Positions 9,327 to 21,155 of a DNA stretch of 64,000 nucleotides are shown here, piece by piece. The first letter of the stretch is position 1, and every line of letters begins with the position of its first letter. The notes beneath the pieces were generated by a model. That model was given only the letters and a program-made list of their open reading frames with translations. It made no database searches and was not told the DNA's origin. The translations under genes and the position numbers were made by a program. Source of the DNA: Orychophragmus violaceus (Eukaryota > Streptophyta > Magnoliopsida > Brassicales > Brassicaceae); contig CM058233.1 of the NCBI GenBank assembly GCA_030180135.1, positions 60,470,500 through 60,534,499 of the forward strand, read 5' to 3'.

Positions 9327-10732
9327 ATGATCGAGGTCAAGAAGAGAGACGCCCAGATTCAGGAGCTGAAGGAGAGCGTTGAAGGGCTCATCCAGACTGG
9401 GGATGCGATGAAGGCTCACAACATTGAAATCTCGAGCAAACTTCTCGATACCGAGAGGAAGGCCAAGGCTGACTTTGATAAACATCAAGCCGGGGAAAAG
9501 CATCTTTGTAAAGTTTGTGAGAACCTAGTCTTAAAGGAGCGGCATTGCGTTGAAGCCGAGATGAGGGCGGAAACCCAGTCCTACTTTGATCTGTTCTGAC
9601 AGTACGTCGGCGAGCAGGAGAGAGTGAGAGCCAAGAAAGTTGAGCAAGGTCAGATTACCGGCGTGAAGGAGTGCTTGGAGAAGTTGATCGGGGAAGGGGT
9701 GGAAATTCCTCAATATATTATGGACCAACTCGCCGCAGACGAGAAGAAGATCAATCGCGAGCTCGAGAACACGGAGGCCCTTGAGAAAGAAGACTTGAAA
9801 TTAGGCTTGGGCATAAAAACCGGTACCGAAAAACCGAACTGAAACCGATCAAAAATATCGGTTCGGTTCCGGTTCCGGCCAAAATACCCATTGGGTATTG
9901 AGATTGTGGAACCGCGGGTACCGGTTCGGTTCCGGGTATTACCCGGGAACCGATAAGAGGAACCGATTACCCGAATATACATATACATTTATATATATAT
10001 ATAGTATATGATTTTTTAGTATATCGGGTATTTTCCTAATTTTTCGGGTATATTTTATTTTATTGGGTAAAATTGTTTTTTACATTTCGGATATTTTTTG
10101 ACATATCGGGTAATTTTTTTATATTTCGGGTATATTTTTGACTTATTGGGTAATTTTGTTTTATATTTCGGGTATTTTTCTGACATATCGGGTAAATTTT
10201 CTTATATTTCGGGTATTTTTTGACATATCGGATATAAAATACCCGGAACCGATAAGAACTGAATTTTTTCGGGTATATTTCGGTTTTTGAACGTATGTAC
10301 CCGAACCGACCCGTAGCCGATGGGAACCGAACCGGAACCGAACCGAAAAAAATAAATACCCATTGGATCCTAAACCTCTGTACCCGAAATACCCGGAACC
10401 GAACCGAATACCCAATATCCCAGGCCTACTTGAAATTCACCCTCTCTCCGAGCAAACATCCTCTGATTTCGTGTCATCGCGATTCCCATGCTCCTATCCC
10501 ACGAAACATTGACAAGTTCGGGACGAATCAAGGGGTGCTTCCCCCAACTCTTCTTAGCGATCCTTCTGTCCATTCCCCCAGGGTTGAAGTCCCCAATGCC
10601 CTTGACCAAGTTGACGCCTCTTCTCAGGTCCAAGAACAAGGAGATGACGCGATCCTGACTCAAGACACGGAGAAGGTTGTTGAAGGTCTGTCGGAGAAAG
10701 AGCAAGCGATTAAGGCCAATGTGGAAGCCTAG
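9327..10732 (+). pseudogene. Antisense ORF of element C, C-terminal coiled-coil part, split by a hAT insertion
   Basis: The plus-strand frame from 9327 reads as a coiled coil (IEVKKRDAQIQELKESVEGL, KVEQGQITGVKECLEKLIGEGVEIPQYIMDQL). One in-frame TGA occurs at 9597-9599. The frame enters the hAT at 9802; if the hAT and one duplication copy are ignored, coding continues at 10437 (SPSKHPLI, SHAPIPRNIDKFGTNQGVLPP) and stops at 10730-10732. The homologous segment in D (23372-23743: CLEKLIGQGVNIPQSIMDQL, LSPLSHPLIDQS, NINEYGSNKGVILPD) confirms the join. The N-terminal half was separated by insertion of A and lies outside the window. Function unknown; the family is the Tat antisense extra ORF. Confidence 0.75.
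9802..10428. mobile_element. SIMPLEHAT-like non-autonomous hAT element
   Basis: 627 bp bounded by TAGGCTTGGGCATA and, on the other strand, TAGGCCTGGGATAT. It is flanked by a perfect 8-bp duplication CTTGAAAT (9794-9801 and 10429-10436), as expected for hAT transposition. The interior is low complexity: CCGGTTCGG words near the ends and many CGGGTATTTT/GACATATCGGG words in the middle. There is no transposase. The look matches the Arabidopsis SIMPLEHAT type; the exact family name is inferred. Confidence 0.88.
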
Positions 10733-11700
10733 ATTGAAGCTATTTAGCCTCGGTGTATTTTTTGTATCAAGTGTTAAGTTTTTGTTGTGTAAACTTTTCC
10801 TTATTTTTAAGGATGTATTATTGTATTTATCGGAAGTAATTTTTCCTCTTAAGCATTTTCATGGAAAGCGCATTTCTTTTTCCTTAGTAAATCGATCGTT
10901 TGTTAAAGAAGAAGTTTTCTTTAGGTAGTACTAAATTTAATGGGGCCATTCTGATTGTTATCGGTCCATCTGCATGGATCTCAGCGAACAACGATTAGAT
11001 TAGGAAGGTCGACGTGCAAATAAACGACTTAAATTCAAAGGATTACGTTTTTCCTAACCTTGTCTGTGAGGCTTATTCGTGCTCGGCTTTTACCGTTCTA
11101 AGGACGAGAAAAATGTGAAAGGCTTGAGTGCTTGTCTTATTTCTTATCGTGCATCTCGGAGAACATACATGTAGGTGCCATGTTTTTTGGTGCGAGACGG
11201 ATCTCGGCTTTTCCTTACCGTGAGTTTTTTAGCATCCAGTTTTTTAGGCTGATATGGATCTCATCATGTAAACAAGACCACACTCTTGGCCAGGCATCAT
11301 GATGCCAATTTATGCGAGTCTTAAGGGGTGCTCGGCTTATAGTCAAGGCGTGTGTTAATCGACTTTTGCGAGCTAAGGAGCCCTGCTTTACAACGAATTG
11401 TTGTTTAATGTTTCAGAGTGCTGAATTTGAACTCGTCATGGAGTTGGAGAAGTCTTAAATTCAGCAGATACTTAAGGAATGTATCGAATTCTACAAGTCA
11501 TGATTTAGACTTGCATGATAAGTTCTTACTTGGCATCAGTAAATGAGGGTTTAACTCGACATAAGTTAAGAGAAAGAACTAAACTTGGCATACGTTAAAG
11601 AAGAGACAACTCGGCATAAGTTGAAAGGGGATATAACTCAACGTAAGTTAAAAGAATGAATTTAACTCGGCATAAGTCAAAACAGAATTTTAAGTTTGTG
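10733..11700 (-). other. 3' region of element C between antisense ORF and hairpins
   Basis: Non-coding. From about 10980 to 11400 it aligns with D (39760-40031 and 49278-49430), including CTGATATGGATCTCATCATG around 11250, the paralogous unfilled site of the B insertion. Between about 11540 and 11690 there are four to five variable units of about 30 bp built on AACTCGGCATAAGTTAAA. Confidence 0.7.
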
Positions 11701-11713
11701 ATTGTGCTAATGA

Positions 11714-11760
11714 AGGCTGCCTACGTATCTTCTGAAGAAGAATCAAGTCACTCGTAGTTC
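11714..11760 (-). promoter_or_regulatory. Post-pol conserved hairpin, element C copy 1
   Basis: Sense (minus) strand: outer arms CTACG and CGTAG, conserved CTTGAT, inner stem TCTTC/GAAGA with loop TTCA, then ATACGTAGGCAGCC. The inner stem differs from copy 2 yet still pairs. Confidence 0.6.
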
Positions 11761-11823
11761 ATACAATGGTTGATAATGGACTCGTCGTAGCGAGTTCTCT
11801 TTTTGTTTGCTACTATGTCTGTG

Positions 11824-11871
11824 AAGGCTGCCTACGTACCCGTTTTGGCGGGATCAAGTCACTCATAGTTC
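11824..11871 (-). promoter_or_regulatory. Post-pol conserved hairpin, element C copy 2
   Basis: Sense (minus) strand: outer arms CTATG and CGTAG (one G-U), conserved CTTGAT, inner stem CCCG/CGGG around CCAAAA, then TACGTAGGCAGCC. About 110 bp from copy 1. Confidence 0.6.
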
Positions 11872-11998
11872 TCTTGTCTGTTGAAGAAGACGTTAAAACG
11901 AGACGAGATTAGATGGGTGTCTAGTGATATTCCTTTAGACTGGAGGAGTTCCACGAACGCGGCATAGCTTTGCCTTTCATTGATTCGAGTTTTTAGAC

Positions 11999-14900
11999 TC
12001 AGGGCTTGACGACCTTTGTGATTTTGTAAGGTCCTTCCAAGCGCGCACCAATTTTACCTGCTCTCCACTCTTTGGTATTTTCATACACTTTTCGAAAGAC
12101 ATAATCACCAAGTTTAAAGTGACGTCCGTGTACCTTTTGGTTATAGTATCGGGCGGCGAGCTGTTGGTAGTTTTGAATGCGGAGTAAGGCGCGATCTCGT
12201 TCTTCCTCAATCGTATCGCAGGCATGAAGCAACATCCTTTCATTGATGTCGGCGTGTTGAGGCATCAGAGCACGGCGCAGAGTGTATACGTTAGCTCCTG
12301 CTGGGACCATTGCTTCAACACCAAAAGCCAAGAAGAATGGAGTGACCCTGGTTGTGCGGCGAGGGGTTGTTCTGTGTGACCAAATAACTCCTTCAAGTTC
12401 ATCGGCCCAAACCCCTTTCTTCTTTTCAAGACATTTTTTTATGTCGTCAATGATAGTTTTATTGGTGGCCTCTACTTGACCGTTCCCTTGAGGATATCGC
12501 GGGGTTAATTTCTGAGCCGTATGTCCCACCTTTTGCAAAGTCCTTCGAATAGGTTTGATGTGAACTGAGATCCATTGTCAGTGACGATCTCGTATGGCAG
12601 TCAGTATCAGCAGATTATGTATTTCCAGACAGAGTTCTGAACTTGTATGTCGTGGTTTTCTTCATAAGTTTTAGCCTCGACCCATTTGGTAATGTAGTTC
12701 GTCATGATCAAGATAAATCGTCTCTGATTTGATAGCAGCAACGGTCCGACGATATCCATAGCCCATCTCATGAATGGATATGTCGATGTTGACGTTGTGA
12801 GAAATTCTGTCGGCCAATGTATGAACGGCGTGTGACGTTGGCACTTCTCGCATTTTTGGAATATGTGTCGCAATCGGCTAACCATAGTCGGCCAATAAAG
12901 AACCGTTTAGCTTGATCTTGAGAGCAAGAGATCAACCTCCTGAATGATTTCCACAGGCACCTGAGTGAGTTTCTTCGAGAACGCGGTGGATCTCGTCGCC
13001 GTATATGCATCTGAAGAGAACTTTGTTGGCTGTGTACTTGTACAAGATGCCGTTGTACATTGTGTATCTTGTACTTTTGACTTTTAACCGGCGCGCAGCC
13101 CACTTGTTCTTGGGAAGTTTACCTTCTGTTAGATACAATTGTATCTCTTCTCATTAGTCCGTTTCTGGATCTATTGAGGGAGTGTTCTGATCAGCGGGTT
13201 CCGCCGGATCATCGTCTGGGTCATTAAGCGCGAGAACTGTGCCAGAAGAAGGATCTTCGTAATCGCTTCCCGGAACTGAGATACTTGGTTCGTGAATCAC
13301 TTCTACCAGAATACGTCGGCATAGCTCAGGGTTTGGTACCGACGCTAGAGAGGCGAGGGCGTCTGCTGGTGCATTGTCGCTCCTCGGTATCTAAACTATG
13401 TCAAAAAATTCAATAGATTTAGTTAGTTACCGCGCCGCCTTTAGGTAGGCTTCCATTCGCTCGTTTTAGCCTCGTATTCGCCGTTGACCTGATTTGCGAG
13501 GAGCTGAGAATCAAAATGGACAAGAAGATTCTTTACTCCCATTTCTTTAGTCAATCTGAGACCGACAAGTAGGGCCTCGTACTCGGCTGTATTGTTGGAC
13601 GCCGTGAACCCCAGTCGGAAGGATTGCTCCAAAACTTCACCGGTGGACGATATGAGTTGTACTCATACCCTCGCTCCTCAATTTGAGGACGCGCCGTCTA
13701 CAAACAGTTTCTAGTTCTTGTCTACTCCCTGGATATTTGCTATTAATTCTGGTGCAAGTTCAACAAGGAAATATGCTATTACATGAGATTGGCGGTCATC
13801 ATGTTCCGGTAGTCGATGTCGTGTTCTTTGAGTTCTACCGCCCACTTGACCAAACGACCCGATTGACTTGGACTATGCAAGATTGTCCGAAGGGGTTGAC
13901 TGCTCAAGATGGCAATCGTGTGAGCTTGAAAGTACGGACGTAACTTTCGTGCCAAGATAACGACTGCTAGGGAAAGTTTCTCCATTATAGGGTATCTTGT
14001 CGCGGCACCGTTCATCGTCTTACTGATGTAGAAGATTGGATTCTGTTCACCTCTATCTTCACGAACAAGGACTCCACTTACTGTTGTGGTCGAAACAGTG
14101 ATATATAAGAGAAGCGTTTCGCCATTCTCCGGTTTTTACAAAACAGGTGGGTTCAAAAGATAGTCTTTAAGCTAGAAGAATGCTTCTTGGCATTTGTCAT
14201 CCCATATGAACCTCTTGTTGCCTCGTAGGAGTTCGTAGAAAGGCAGGCATTTATCCGTTAATCGTGGAATGAATCTATTCAATGCGGCAATTCGGCCAGT
14301 AAGGCGTTGAACTTTGCGGGTGTTCTATGGTGACCACAGGTCGATGATAGCCGAGATCTGCTTAGGATTTGCCTCGATCCCTCTTTTCGTGATGACATAC
14401 CCGAGAAATTCGCCTGATGTAACACCGAAAGTACACTTGGTCGGATTTAGTTTCATACAATACCTGTTAAGGATGCTGAAGCATTCCTTTAGATGTCTGA
14501 CGTGTTGAGACGCGATCAAAGACTTGACGAGCATGTCGTCGATGTAGACCTCCATCGTTTTGCCAATTTGGCTTGCGACATTTAGTTTACCAACTGTTGG
14601 TAAGTCGTCCATTTGTTCTTAAGGCCAAAGGGCATAACCTTGTAGCAGTATGTGCCGCGATCGGTTAAGTCGCCCCTGCGTTCTTATGTGTCCATGAACG
14701 AGAGTAACTCGTTTCCAGATGTTGCTTCTAGAAGACGGTCAATGTGTGGCAAGGGAAAACTGTCTTTTGGACAAGCTTTGTTAAGATCCGTGAAGTCGAC
14801 ACAGACCCTCCATTTGCCATTCTTTTTCTTAACGACGACAGGATTAGCCAGCTAATCAGGGTATTTAACTTCCTAGATGGAGCTGGCATCTATAAGCTTA

Positions 14901-15634
14901 TCCACTTCATCATTGACGGCTTTAGCTCGTTCAGGACCGAGTTTGCGTCTTTTTTGCTTGATCAGTTTGTAAGTCGGATCGACATTAAGCTCATGAGTCT
15001 TGAAAGAGGGGTTAATACCTTTCATGTCTTTGACTCACCAGGAAAAGGTTGATACATTTTGCTGGAGGAACTCGATCAGTTCTTTCTTGATGTCGTTAGG
15101 GAGTTCCGCTCCAACACCCACGCATATAATGGCATCTGATTGGTCAATAATGACTTGCTGTACAAGCTCCTTCTCAAGACCCTTTCCGCCTTGCTCTGCA
15201 TTGATCATGAATGACAGTGCGCTTATCTTGTGTTCCGTTATGAAACACGATCGACTTGTCCTTTGACACCCTTTGACCGTATGAATTACCTTCGAAGACG
15301 GGAACTTCAAACATTGATGGTAAGTTGACGATACCGCCTTCATATTGTACAAACATGGAGTGTCGAGGATAGCATTGTAAATAGTCGGCTTATCGATGAC
15401 ATGGAACTTTACGAGTTTAGTTATTCCGCAAACATAAACATGTAATTTGATGGTTCCGATGATGTAAGTTGTCTCACTTGTAAATCCCGTGAGTGGTATG
15501 GCCTTCTGTTTGATGTTGTCATCTTTGATTTCCATATTTCTCAACATGTCCATGAAGATGAGGTCGATTGAACTACCGTTGTCAACCAAAATTCTTGATA
15601 CTTCGCAATTGCCGACCAGGAGCTCGATCACCAT
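11999..15634 (-). pseudogene. pol: pol of element C (protease to integrase, decayed)
   Basis: Protease is at 15634-15200 (GNCEVSRILVDNGSSIDLIF, with DNGSS where DTGSS is usual, and YNAILDTPCLYNMKAVSSTYHQC). The frame runs without a stop into the start of reverse transcriptase (to 15035), so this family lacks the UAG seen in A and B. Reverse transcriptase fragments include VYIDDMLVKSL (about 14560) and the downstream LNPTKCTFGVTSGEFLGYV segment. RNase H pieces lie near 14015-13441 (FTASNNTAEYEALLVGL). Integrase is at 13138-11999 with FQKCEKCQRHTPFIH, MDIVGPLL and the tail YVFRKVYENTKEWRAGKIGARLEGPYKI. Many frameshifts and stops make it non-functional. Confidence 0.85.
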
Positions 15635-15699
15635 GGGATTGTTGTGAGGACAATGTGTTCACGCCAGGTCATCATCGGTGAAGACGACGGGTGGTTCGT

Positions 15700-17433
15700 C
15701 AGTGATTGGCCGTGGAGTGTTCTGCGCCGAGATGCATGGCCTTTCGCTCATACTCCTTGATTGACCGGACATAATCGTTTACTGCAATCAGACCACCCAG
15801 GATCATATTGATCCGTCGTACAGCCCTTGGGCTCCGTCATCCTCGTCATCGTGATCGTCACAGTTGCGTTTTTGGGCACTGTTCGATGGGCGATGCTGCT
15901 TTTTCCTTGTTTGGGTGACTGATCGCCGGACTGCTTGTCTCGGCTCTCGTCACTCTGTGTGGCACTTCTTAATTTGTCCATAAATGTTTTCAGCTTTACA
16001 CTCTGAAACTGGGAGTAAAAAGCTTCTTTGAGGTGTCCGCACGATGACGTGTTGTGAGACGTGGTTTTGTGATACTCGCAGCACCATTGACCCCCTTTTT
16101 CCTCCTTCTCTTCCTGAACATATTTGTTCCAGGGTTTTTACGGGCATTGGTTACTGGAGTTGCCGACTACCATGGTCATTTTTGCCCCTTTTTCCTTTTT
16201 GTAATGCTGCCTCAGCTCTCGTTCTTTACTTTTGCCGGTTTGCTTAGTGGTCCTGTAATTCTTAGCATGAGCTGCCTTTTGCTCATCTAGTTCTATCAAC
16301 TTGTTTCCTCGATGAAGGGCATCCTCGATTGTTTTGGTTTGTTGAGCCACAAGTCCTGATGAAACGGAGTTTCGTACCATACGACGTTTGTCAAGGCCGT
16401 GATATCGAGGGTATCTGAAACCTCCACGCCTGTGATAGTGCTCTTGAAGCGTTCTATGAAGGCTCGCAAGGTTTCCTTAGGTCCCTGAGTCATCGACATC
16501 AGCGTGTTGAGGGATGTATCCTTGTCCATGAACGCGAAGTGATGCTTCATGAAAGCCCGCAATAATTCTTGGAAATTATCAATAGACTCTGAAGGGAGCC
16601 TTGAAAACCAAGTTAAGGCGGCTCCTTCCAATATTTCTGCGAAAAGATGACCGAACCCGATATCTCGTCGTCGGCTTCGAATCACGCTTTGGCTTCCGCG
16701 AGTTTGAATGCGGTCAAATGAACAGTGGGGTCCTTGGTGCCGTTGTAGACGGACATTTTGGATGTCGGAGGTAGGTATCAGTGATACTTGAACTGAACTG
16801 CGTTCGTTGAGTTTCCTCAATTATCCGATCGATTTCGGGGGCGGATCCTGAAATATAATGCATCTCGATCTTTAGCTCTCTGAGACTGTCTCTCAGTTCC
16901 GTCAGCTCGCGATGGTAATCATCGTCTGGAGCCGATCTTCGGGTGCTTCGTGCCCAGAGCATTCTGTACTCAGGAGTACCATAGGCTAATCGCCTGGTGA
17001 CGTCTTCCTTCGTTTTCTGATGGACGACGCGATGGGATTTGGATGACCCTCTGGAGTTCTAGTCGGAGCGAATTTTATCTTGCTCGGCACGCAATTCATT
17101 GATCTGTCTTGCAAATTCTCTTAGCAAATCGTTTTGGGAATTGATTTTGGCTAAAAGCATAGCTAAGATGGAATCTTGATTGATCTTCTCAGCTATGTTG
17201 ACGGGGGGAGGAGTCTCATTGCCGTCTTTGTGAGTTTGGTTGGATTTGGGGTCCCGATCCTGATCGCCATTGGGGTCTCCGACTTCCACATCCTCGTGAT
17301 CACTGAGGTCGTGATCACTCACTTCATACTCAATCATAGGGTTTTTTCCATGATCAACGTTGTTAACCTCTCGATTAACGTTGTTGGTCTCACGATCAGG
17401 ATTGTTAATCTCACGATCAACGTTTTCGGCCAT
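15700..17433 (-). pseudogene. gag: gag of element C (decayed)
   Basis: The start at 17433 (MAENVDREINN) is about 30 bases inside the primer site. The first 124 codons are hydrophilic and open with four 7-residue repeats of type (N/D)RE(I/T/V)NN(V/P), from a 21-bp DNA repeat. After breaks, Gag core sequence appears at 16820-16296 (DIGFGHLFAEILEGAALTWFSRLPSESIDNFQELLRAFMKHH). A charged tail follows (16380-15750). Several frameshifts. The core pattern (LxGxALxWFxxL) is that of retrotransposon Gag. Confidence 0.75.
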
Positions 17434-17463
17434 CTTTGAGTTGTTTCAAAAACTTTTAAGAAG

Positions 17464-17480
17464 TCCCCACAGTTGGGGCA
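17464..17480 (-). other. Primer-binding site of element C
   Basis: Minus strand TGCCCCAACTGTGGGGA, aligned with the A/B site TGGCGCCGACTGTGGGGA with a few changes, three bases inside the LTR. Confidence 0.65.
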
Positions 17481-17483
17481 AAT

Positions 17484-18059
17484 TATAAGATCTCAACTCG
17501 GCCTATCCGAAGATAGAAAGAGTTTTAGGGTTTCTTGAGGGATTCTTAAAAGTATTCTGTAATGAACTCGGTGGATGACGGCAAGCTTATGGTTTCGCTA
17601 GGTTTCAGGGATGAAACAAAGCGACGGAAAAGAGATCAAAGAACTCGGTAGAGAACTGTTTACAATTAGGGTTTGTAAAAGCTCTGTGAAGACTAATTTT
17701 GCTGTAAACGTTTGTATTAAATAAAGTGTATGTATCTCGGCTAGATTGATGCCTTTTATATATTACAAAGTCGGCATAAACAATTAAAAAAACACTAGAA
17801 TAATCTTAGAATATTTCCTATTAAATCGGCGTGAATATCTTCAAACGAATCTTCTTGCTTGGTGTGATCTTCACGCGCCGCTTTAGTCTTGCCGCTCTTG
17901 GTCACATGTCTCTTCTGTGTTAACCTAGTTGCCTCCTGCTGGGCCGCGACGAGATGACACCTTCCTTTTTGGGCCGAGATGGATCGATCCTTTCCTCTTT
18001 GGGCGGACCTAAATTCATGAATGGTCCTTTATGGATGGGTGCTAATCCTGACACCAACA
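17484..18059 (-). repeat. 5' LTR of element C
   Basis: About 576 bp, starting TGTTGGTGTCAGGATTAG on the minus strand; the inner end (GAGATCTTATA) looks like a mutated CA end. It is homologous to the D LTR at 20195-20783. A TATA box TATATAAAAGG is visible on the minus strand at 17764-17754. The partner LTR is not in the window. Confidence 0.78.
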
Positions 18060-20194
18060 AATGTCACACGATCGGATAATATCTCATCAATTCTGATAAT
18101 TGTTAGAGAACAACAAACACAATTTGATGGACCAAATAGACTCTATTGGACAACTATGACTATTAACAATCTTTATCTGCCTTTCTTAGTTGATCGGTAG
18201 TAAACCTGGTTCATGTTCAAGTGGCTTGATGACTACATAATATAAATGAGTTGTTACGTATATTAATTAAGTGGAAATGCACTGGTATAGTGCTAAAAAC
18301 ATTTCATACAAGTATTCCGACCCAAACGATCATAATTAAGCTCTATTCTATACCATTCTAAAGATGCATTGCATAATGAAACTCCCGTAACATATTGATA
18401 AAACTCTCATGAGAAGGTTGAAGAATGAGCTCTCTCCATTTGACACATCAGCCTACCCTCTTAATGTTTTATGTCATAAATTATTTTTTACATCTTCATT
18501 TAAATCAAAGTAAATTTATAATTAACTATAAATATAAAATAAAATAAATTTAAATTAAATTTATAATTCTATAAATATATAATATTATATAATATAAGAT
18601 TTAAAACATATTTTATATGTTTGCGCAATGAATTCACAAAATAATTAAATTCTAATACAACTAAAAATACTAATTTAAAATATTAAAATGAGAATAACAT
18701 GACAACAAATTAATTAATTAAAATAAATAAATAAAAGCCATATAAGAAGATATAAAAATGTGATAAAATATAAATTTTGATTATAAATACAAAAACAAAT
18801 TATACAAAATATAAGAATAGAAGAACATAAATAAAGTCAAAGGAAATATATAAGGTATTATAAGATTTGAATACATATTTCTATTTTTTTGCTCAATCAA
18901 TTAACAAAGATAATTAAATCTTAATACAGTTTAAAATACAAATTATAAGACTAAAATTGAGAATAATTTTATTAAGAGATTTAAACAGCTGGGAAATTAG
19001 AAGGAAATTTTTTTTAATAAATAAAAGAAGTGATTATTTCAAGAAAAGGAAATATGATATAAAGTATCTAAAATGATAATAAAAACAAAGTAATTATACA
19101 AATTATAAGAATATAGGAAAATAAATGAAATTAATGGAATATATACATAAATTAACGAAATTCAAAATGACTAATAAAAAGTAAATATTATTGTAATGTT
19201 TGGACTTGGACAAGTAAAAAATATAAATAATAAGTACATATATTTAAAATAATGTATGAATAATATTTAAATACATCTTTAAGATTTTTACACATTGAAT
19301 TAGAATGTTTAAATACCAAATTATAAGACTGAAATGAAAATAAAACAAATAAAAATGTTTAAATAGTTGAAAAATTAGAAGCAAAAAAAACATAGAGCAA
19401 AAAATATATTTAATAAATAATTGAAGTGATAATTGTCAAGAGTATAAAGATATTTTTTTTTATAAAAGTAGATAAAATGATAATAAAACATATAATTATA
19501 CAAAATATAAAATATAAGAAAAAATTAAATCAATGAAATATAAAGAAATTATTAAATGCAAAATGAGAAATAAAAAATTAAAATATAATTGAATTACTAT
19601 GACTTGGATGAATGGAAAAAGTTTAAATAACAAGTAAATATATTAAAATAATGTATAAAAATATTAAAAGGGTGATAAATATTTTTAAATGAAACAAAAA
19701 TTAATTCAAAAAAAAAGAAAACTCATAAAAATATTGATAAAAAGATATATGAATATAATTTAAAGTAATTGTCGCATGTTAGCGCATGTTCTCTTTTGCA
19801 AACTATTATATTCATAAAAAGAAAAAAAAAAAGAAAGTCCAAATTCATAAGTAAATTTTTTTTGAAAATATTGATATTGGAAATAAAAATAAGAATATAT
19901 TTAAAATTAAAACAAAACTCACGCGTTAACGTCTGTTCTCTCCTAATATAAATAAACGCTCATAATTTTACTAAAACTTGCCATGTGCCAATAACAAATT
20001 CGCTGTCCACCACCAAAATTACCCAATAGCAAGTGTATATTCCTCCACAAAATGTCTTAGTATAATTTATCTTAGTATATGTATTGTATGTATTGTATCT
20101 TAGTATAATTTATCTTAGTATATGTATGGTATCTTAGTATAGTTGATCCATCCTATCAATTATAAGCACCAATTAATTAGATTTCTCACCAGAT
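18060..20194. repeat. AT-rich island with diverged tandem repeats
   Basis: No gene visible. About 18480-19960 is extremely A/T-rich. Similar blocks recur: TTATACAAAATATAAGAATA-like sequence near 18790, 19095 and 19495, and a GACTTGGAYRA...ATAATGTATRAA block near 19200 and 19600. This suggests old repeat units about 300-400 bp apart. The first 420 bp are less biased and look like plain intergenic DNA. Confidence 0.5.
20057..20140. repeat. Short imperfect tandem duplication
   Basis: CTTAGTATAATTTATCTTAG and its continuation TATATGTAT(T/G)GTAT occur twice in succession with a third partial copy. AT-rich, no function seen. Confidence 0.6.
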
Positions 20195-20783
20195 TGTAAC
20201 ATCTTGATTATGTTTAACTAAAGATAGAAAGAATCTTATGATTTTTAATAAAGTATTCTAAAAAAACTTTTTTTAATCTAGCTCGGCGGATGACGATGAA
20301 ATTATGACGAAATTAGGTTTCCGAGTGAATACGTGTGGATGTCTTAAGGAAACTAGGGTTTGGATAAGAACGTGGTTGGCGAAATTAGGTTGTCGGATAG
20401 CTGATATAGAAAACATCTCTCAAAAGCTCTCAAAAGACTCAGATTTTTGTGTAAGAAGTTTATTATTGATTATATGTCTATAGTTACGAGCATGACACTT
20501 TTTTATAGGGTTACAAGATCAGCGTAAAAGCCTATTTTCTTTAATAGTATAATGGATAATTTCCATTTATGATCAGAGAGAATCTTCGAGTGCATCTTCA
20601 CGCACAACATTATCTCTACGCACGACATTATCTTTACGCGCAACATTATCTCTATGTGCGGCGTTATCTCTTCGTTGATAATTTTACCGTGATTTGCCGA
20701 CCTAATTGGTCCACTTTCTATTTGGGGCCGATCGCAATCCCTGAATGGACCTTTATGAGAGGGTGCTAAACCAATCTCCAAGA
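20195..20783 (-). repeat. 3' LTR of element D
   Basis: About 589 bp, clearly but distantly similar to the C LTR (shared AAGATAGAAAGA, CTCGGYGGATGACG and TGAATGG(A/T)CCTTTATG(A/G) words in order). It starts TGTAACATCTTG on the plus strand. At the other edge the minus strand has the polypurine tract AACTGGGGGGCTTAT (20784-20798), which identifies this as the 3' LTR and places the element body to the right. Confidence 0.75.
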
Positions 20784-20798
20784 ATAAGCCCCCCAGTT
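20784..20798 (-). other. Polypurine tract of element D
   Basis: Minus strand AACTGGGGGGCTTAT directly before the LTR start. Compare the B tract GGGCTGGGGGGCTAT. Confidence 0.65.
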
Positions 20799-21155
20799 CA
20801 ACGATTCGAATTGACTGATGATCGGCGAAATTGAAATTAACCCAAATGGTTCATGAAGCGGTTAAGATCAGTCGGTTAAGTCGGATTTTGGTTCAACCAT
20901 TCCTATAGGTAGGGGGAACGGAACACCGCCTAGGTATAATGATGATGTCTTCTCAAGAACTGCACCATTCGCTCTCTAAAATCGGTCTCACTCTTCTCAT
21001 TTCTCACTTCTGCTCAAGATGAAAATGTACTTTTCTTCACTCTCTCTCATTTTAGTTTTCCCGTTGTTTCACCGTCGTGCCTCTGCCATATTTAACTTAG
21101 CGTTTTAGATCTAGGCTTCCATTTCTTCCTAAGTTCTTCATTTGTTTTTCGATAA

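Larger units (their letters stand above)
9327..18059 (-). mobile_element. Element C: older Tat-lineage retrotransposon, interrupted by A and a hAT
   Basis: Minus orientation: LTR (18059-17484), primer site, gag, protease, reverse transcriptase, RNase H, integrase, two post-pol hairpins, tandem repeats, then an antisense ORF on the plus strand reaching 9327, where A begins. All frames are broken by stops and frameshifts. Layout and protein sequence place it in the Tat group, but in a family distinct from A/B (different LTR, no UAG between protease and reverse transcriptase). D is its close relative, and C serves as the uninterrupted reference for D. Confidence 0.88.

Noticed and set aside
17176..17439. 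Val/Ile-rich membrane-like plus-strand frame
   Set aside because: Mirror of the 21-bp repeat and the hydrophilic Gag start of C.
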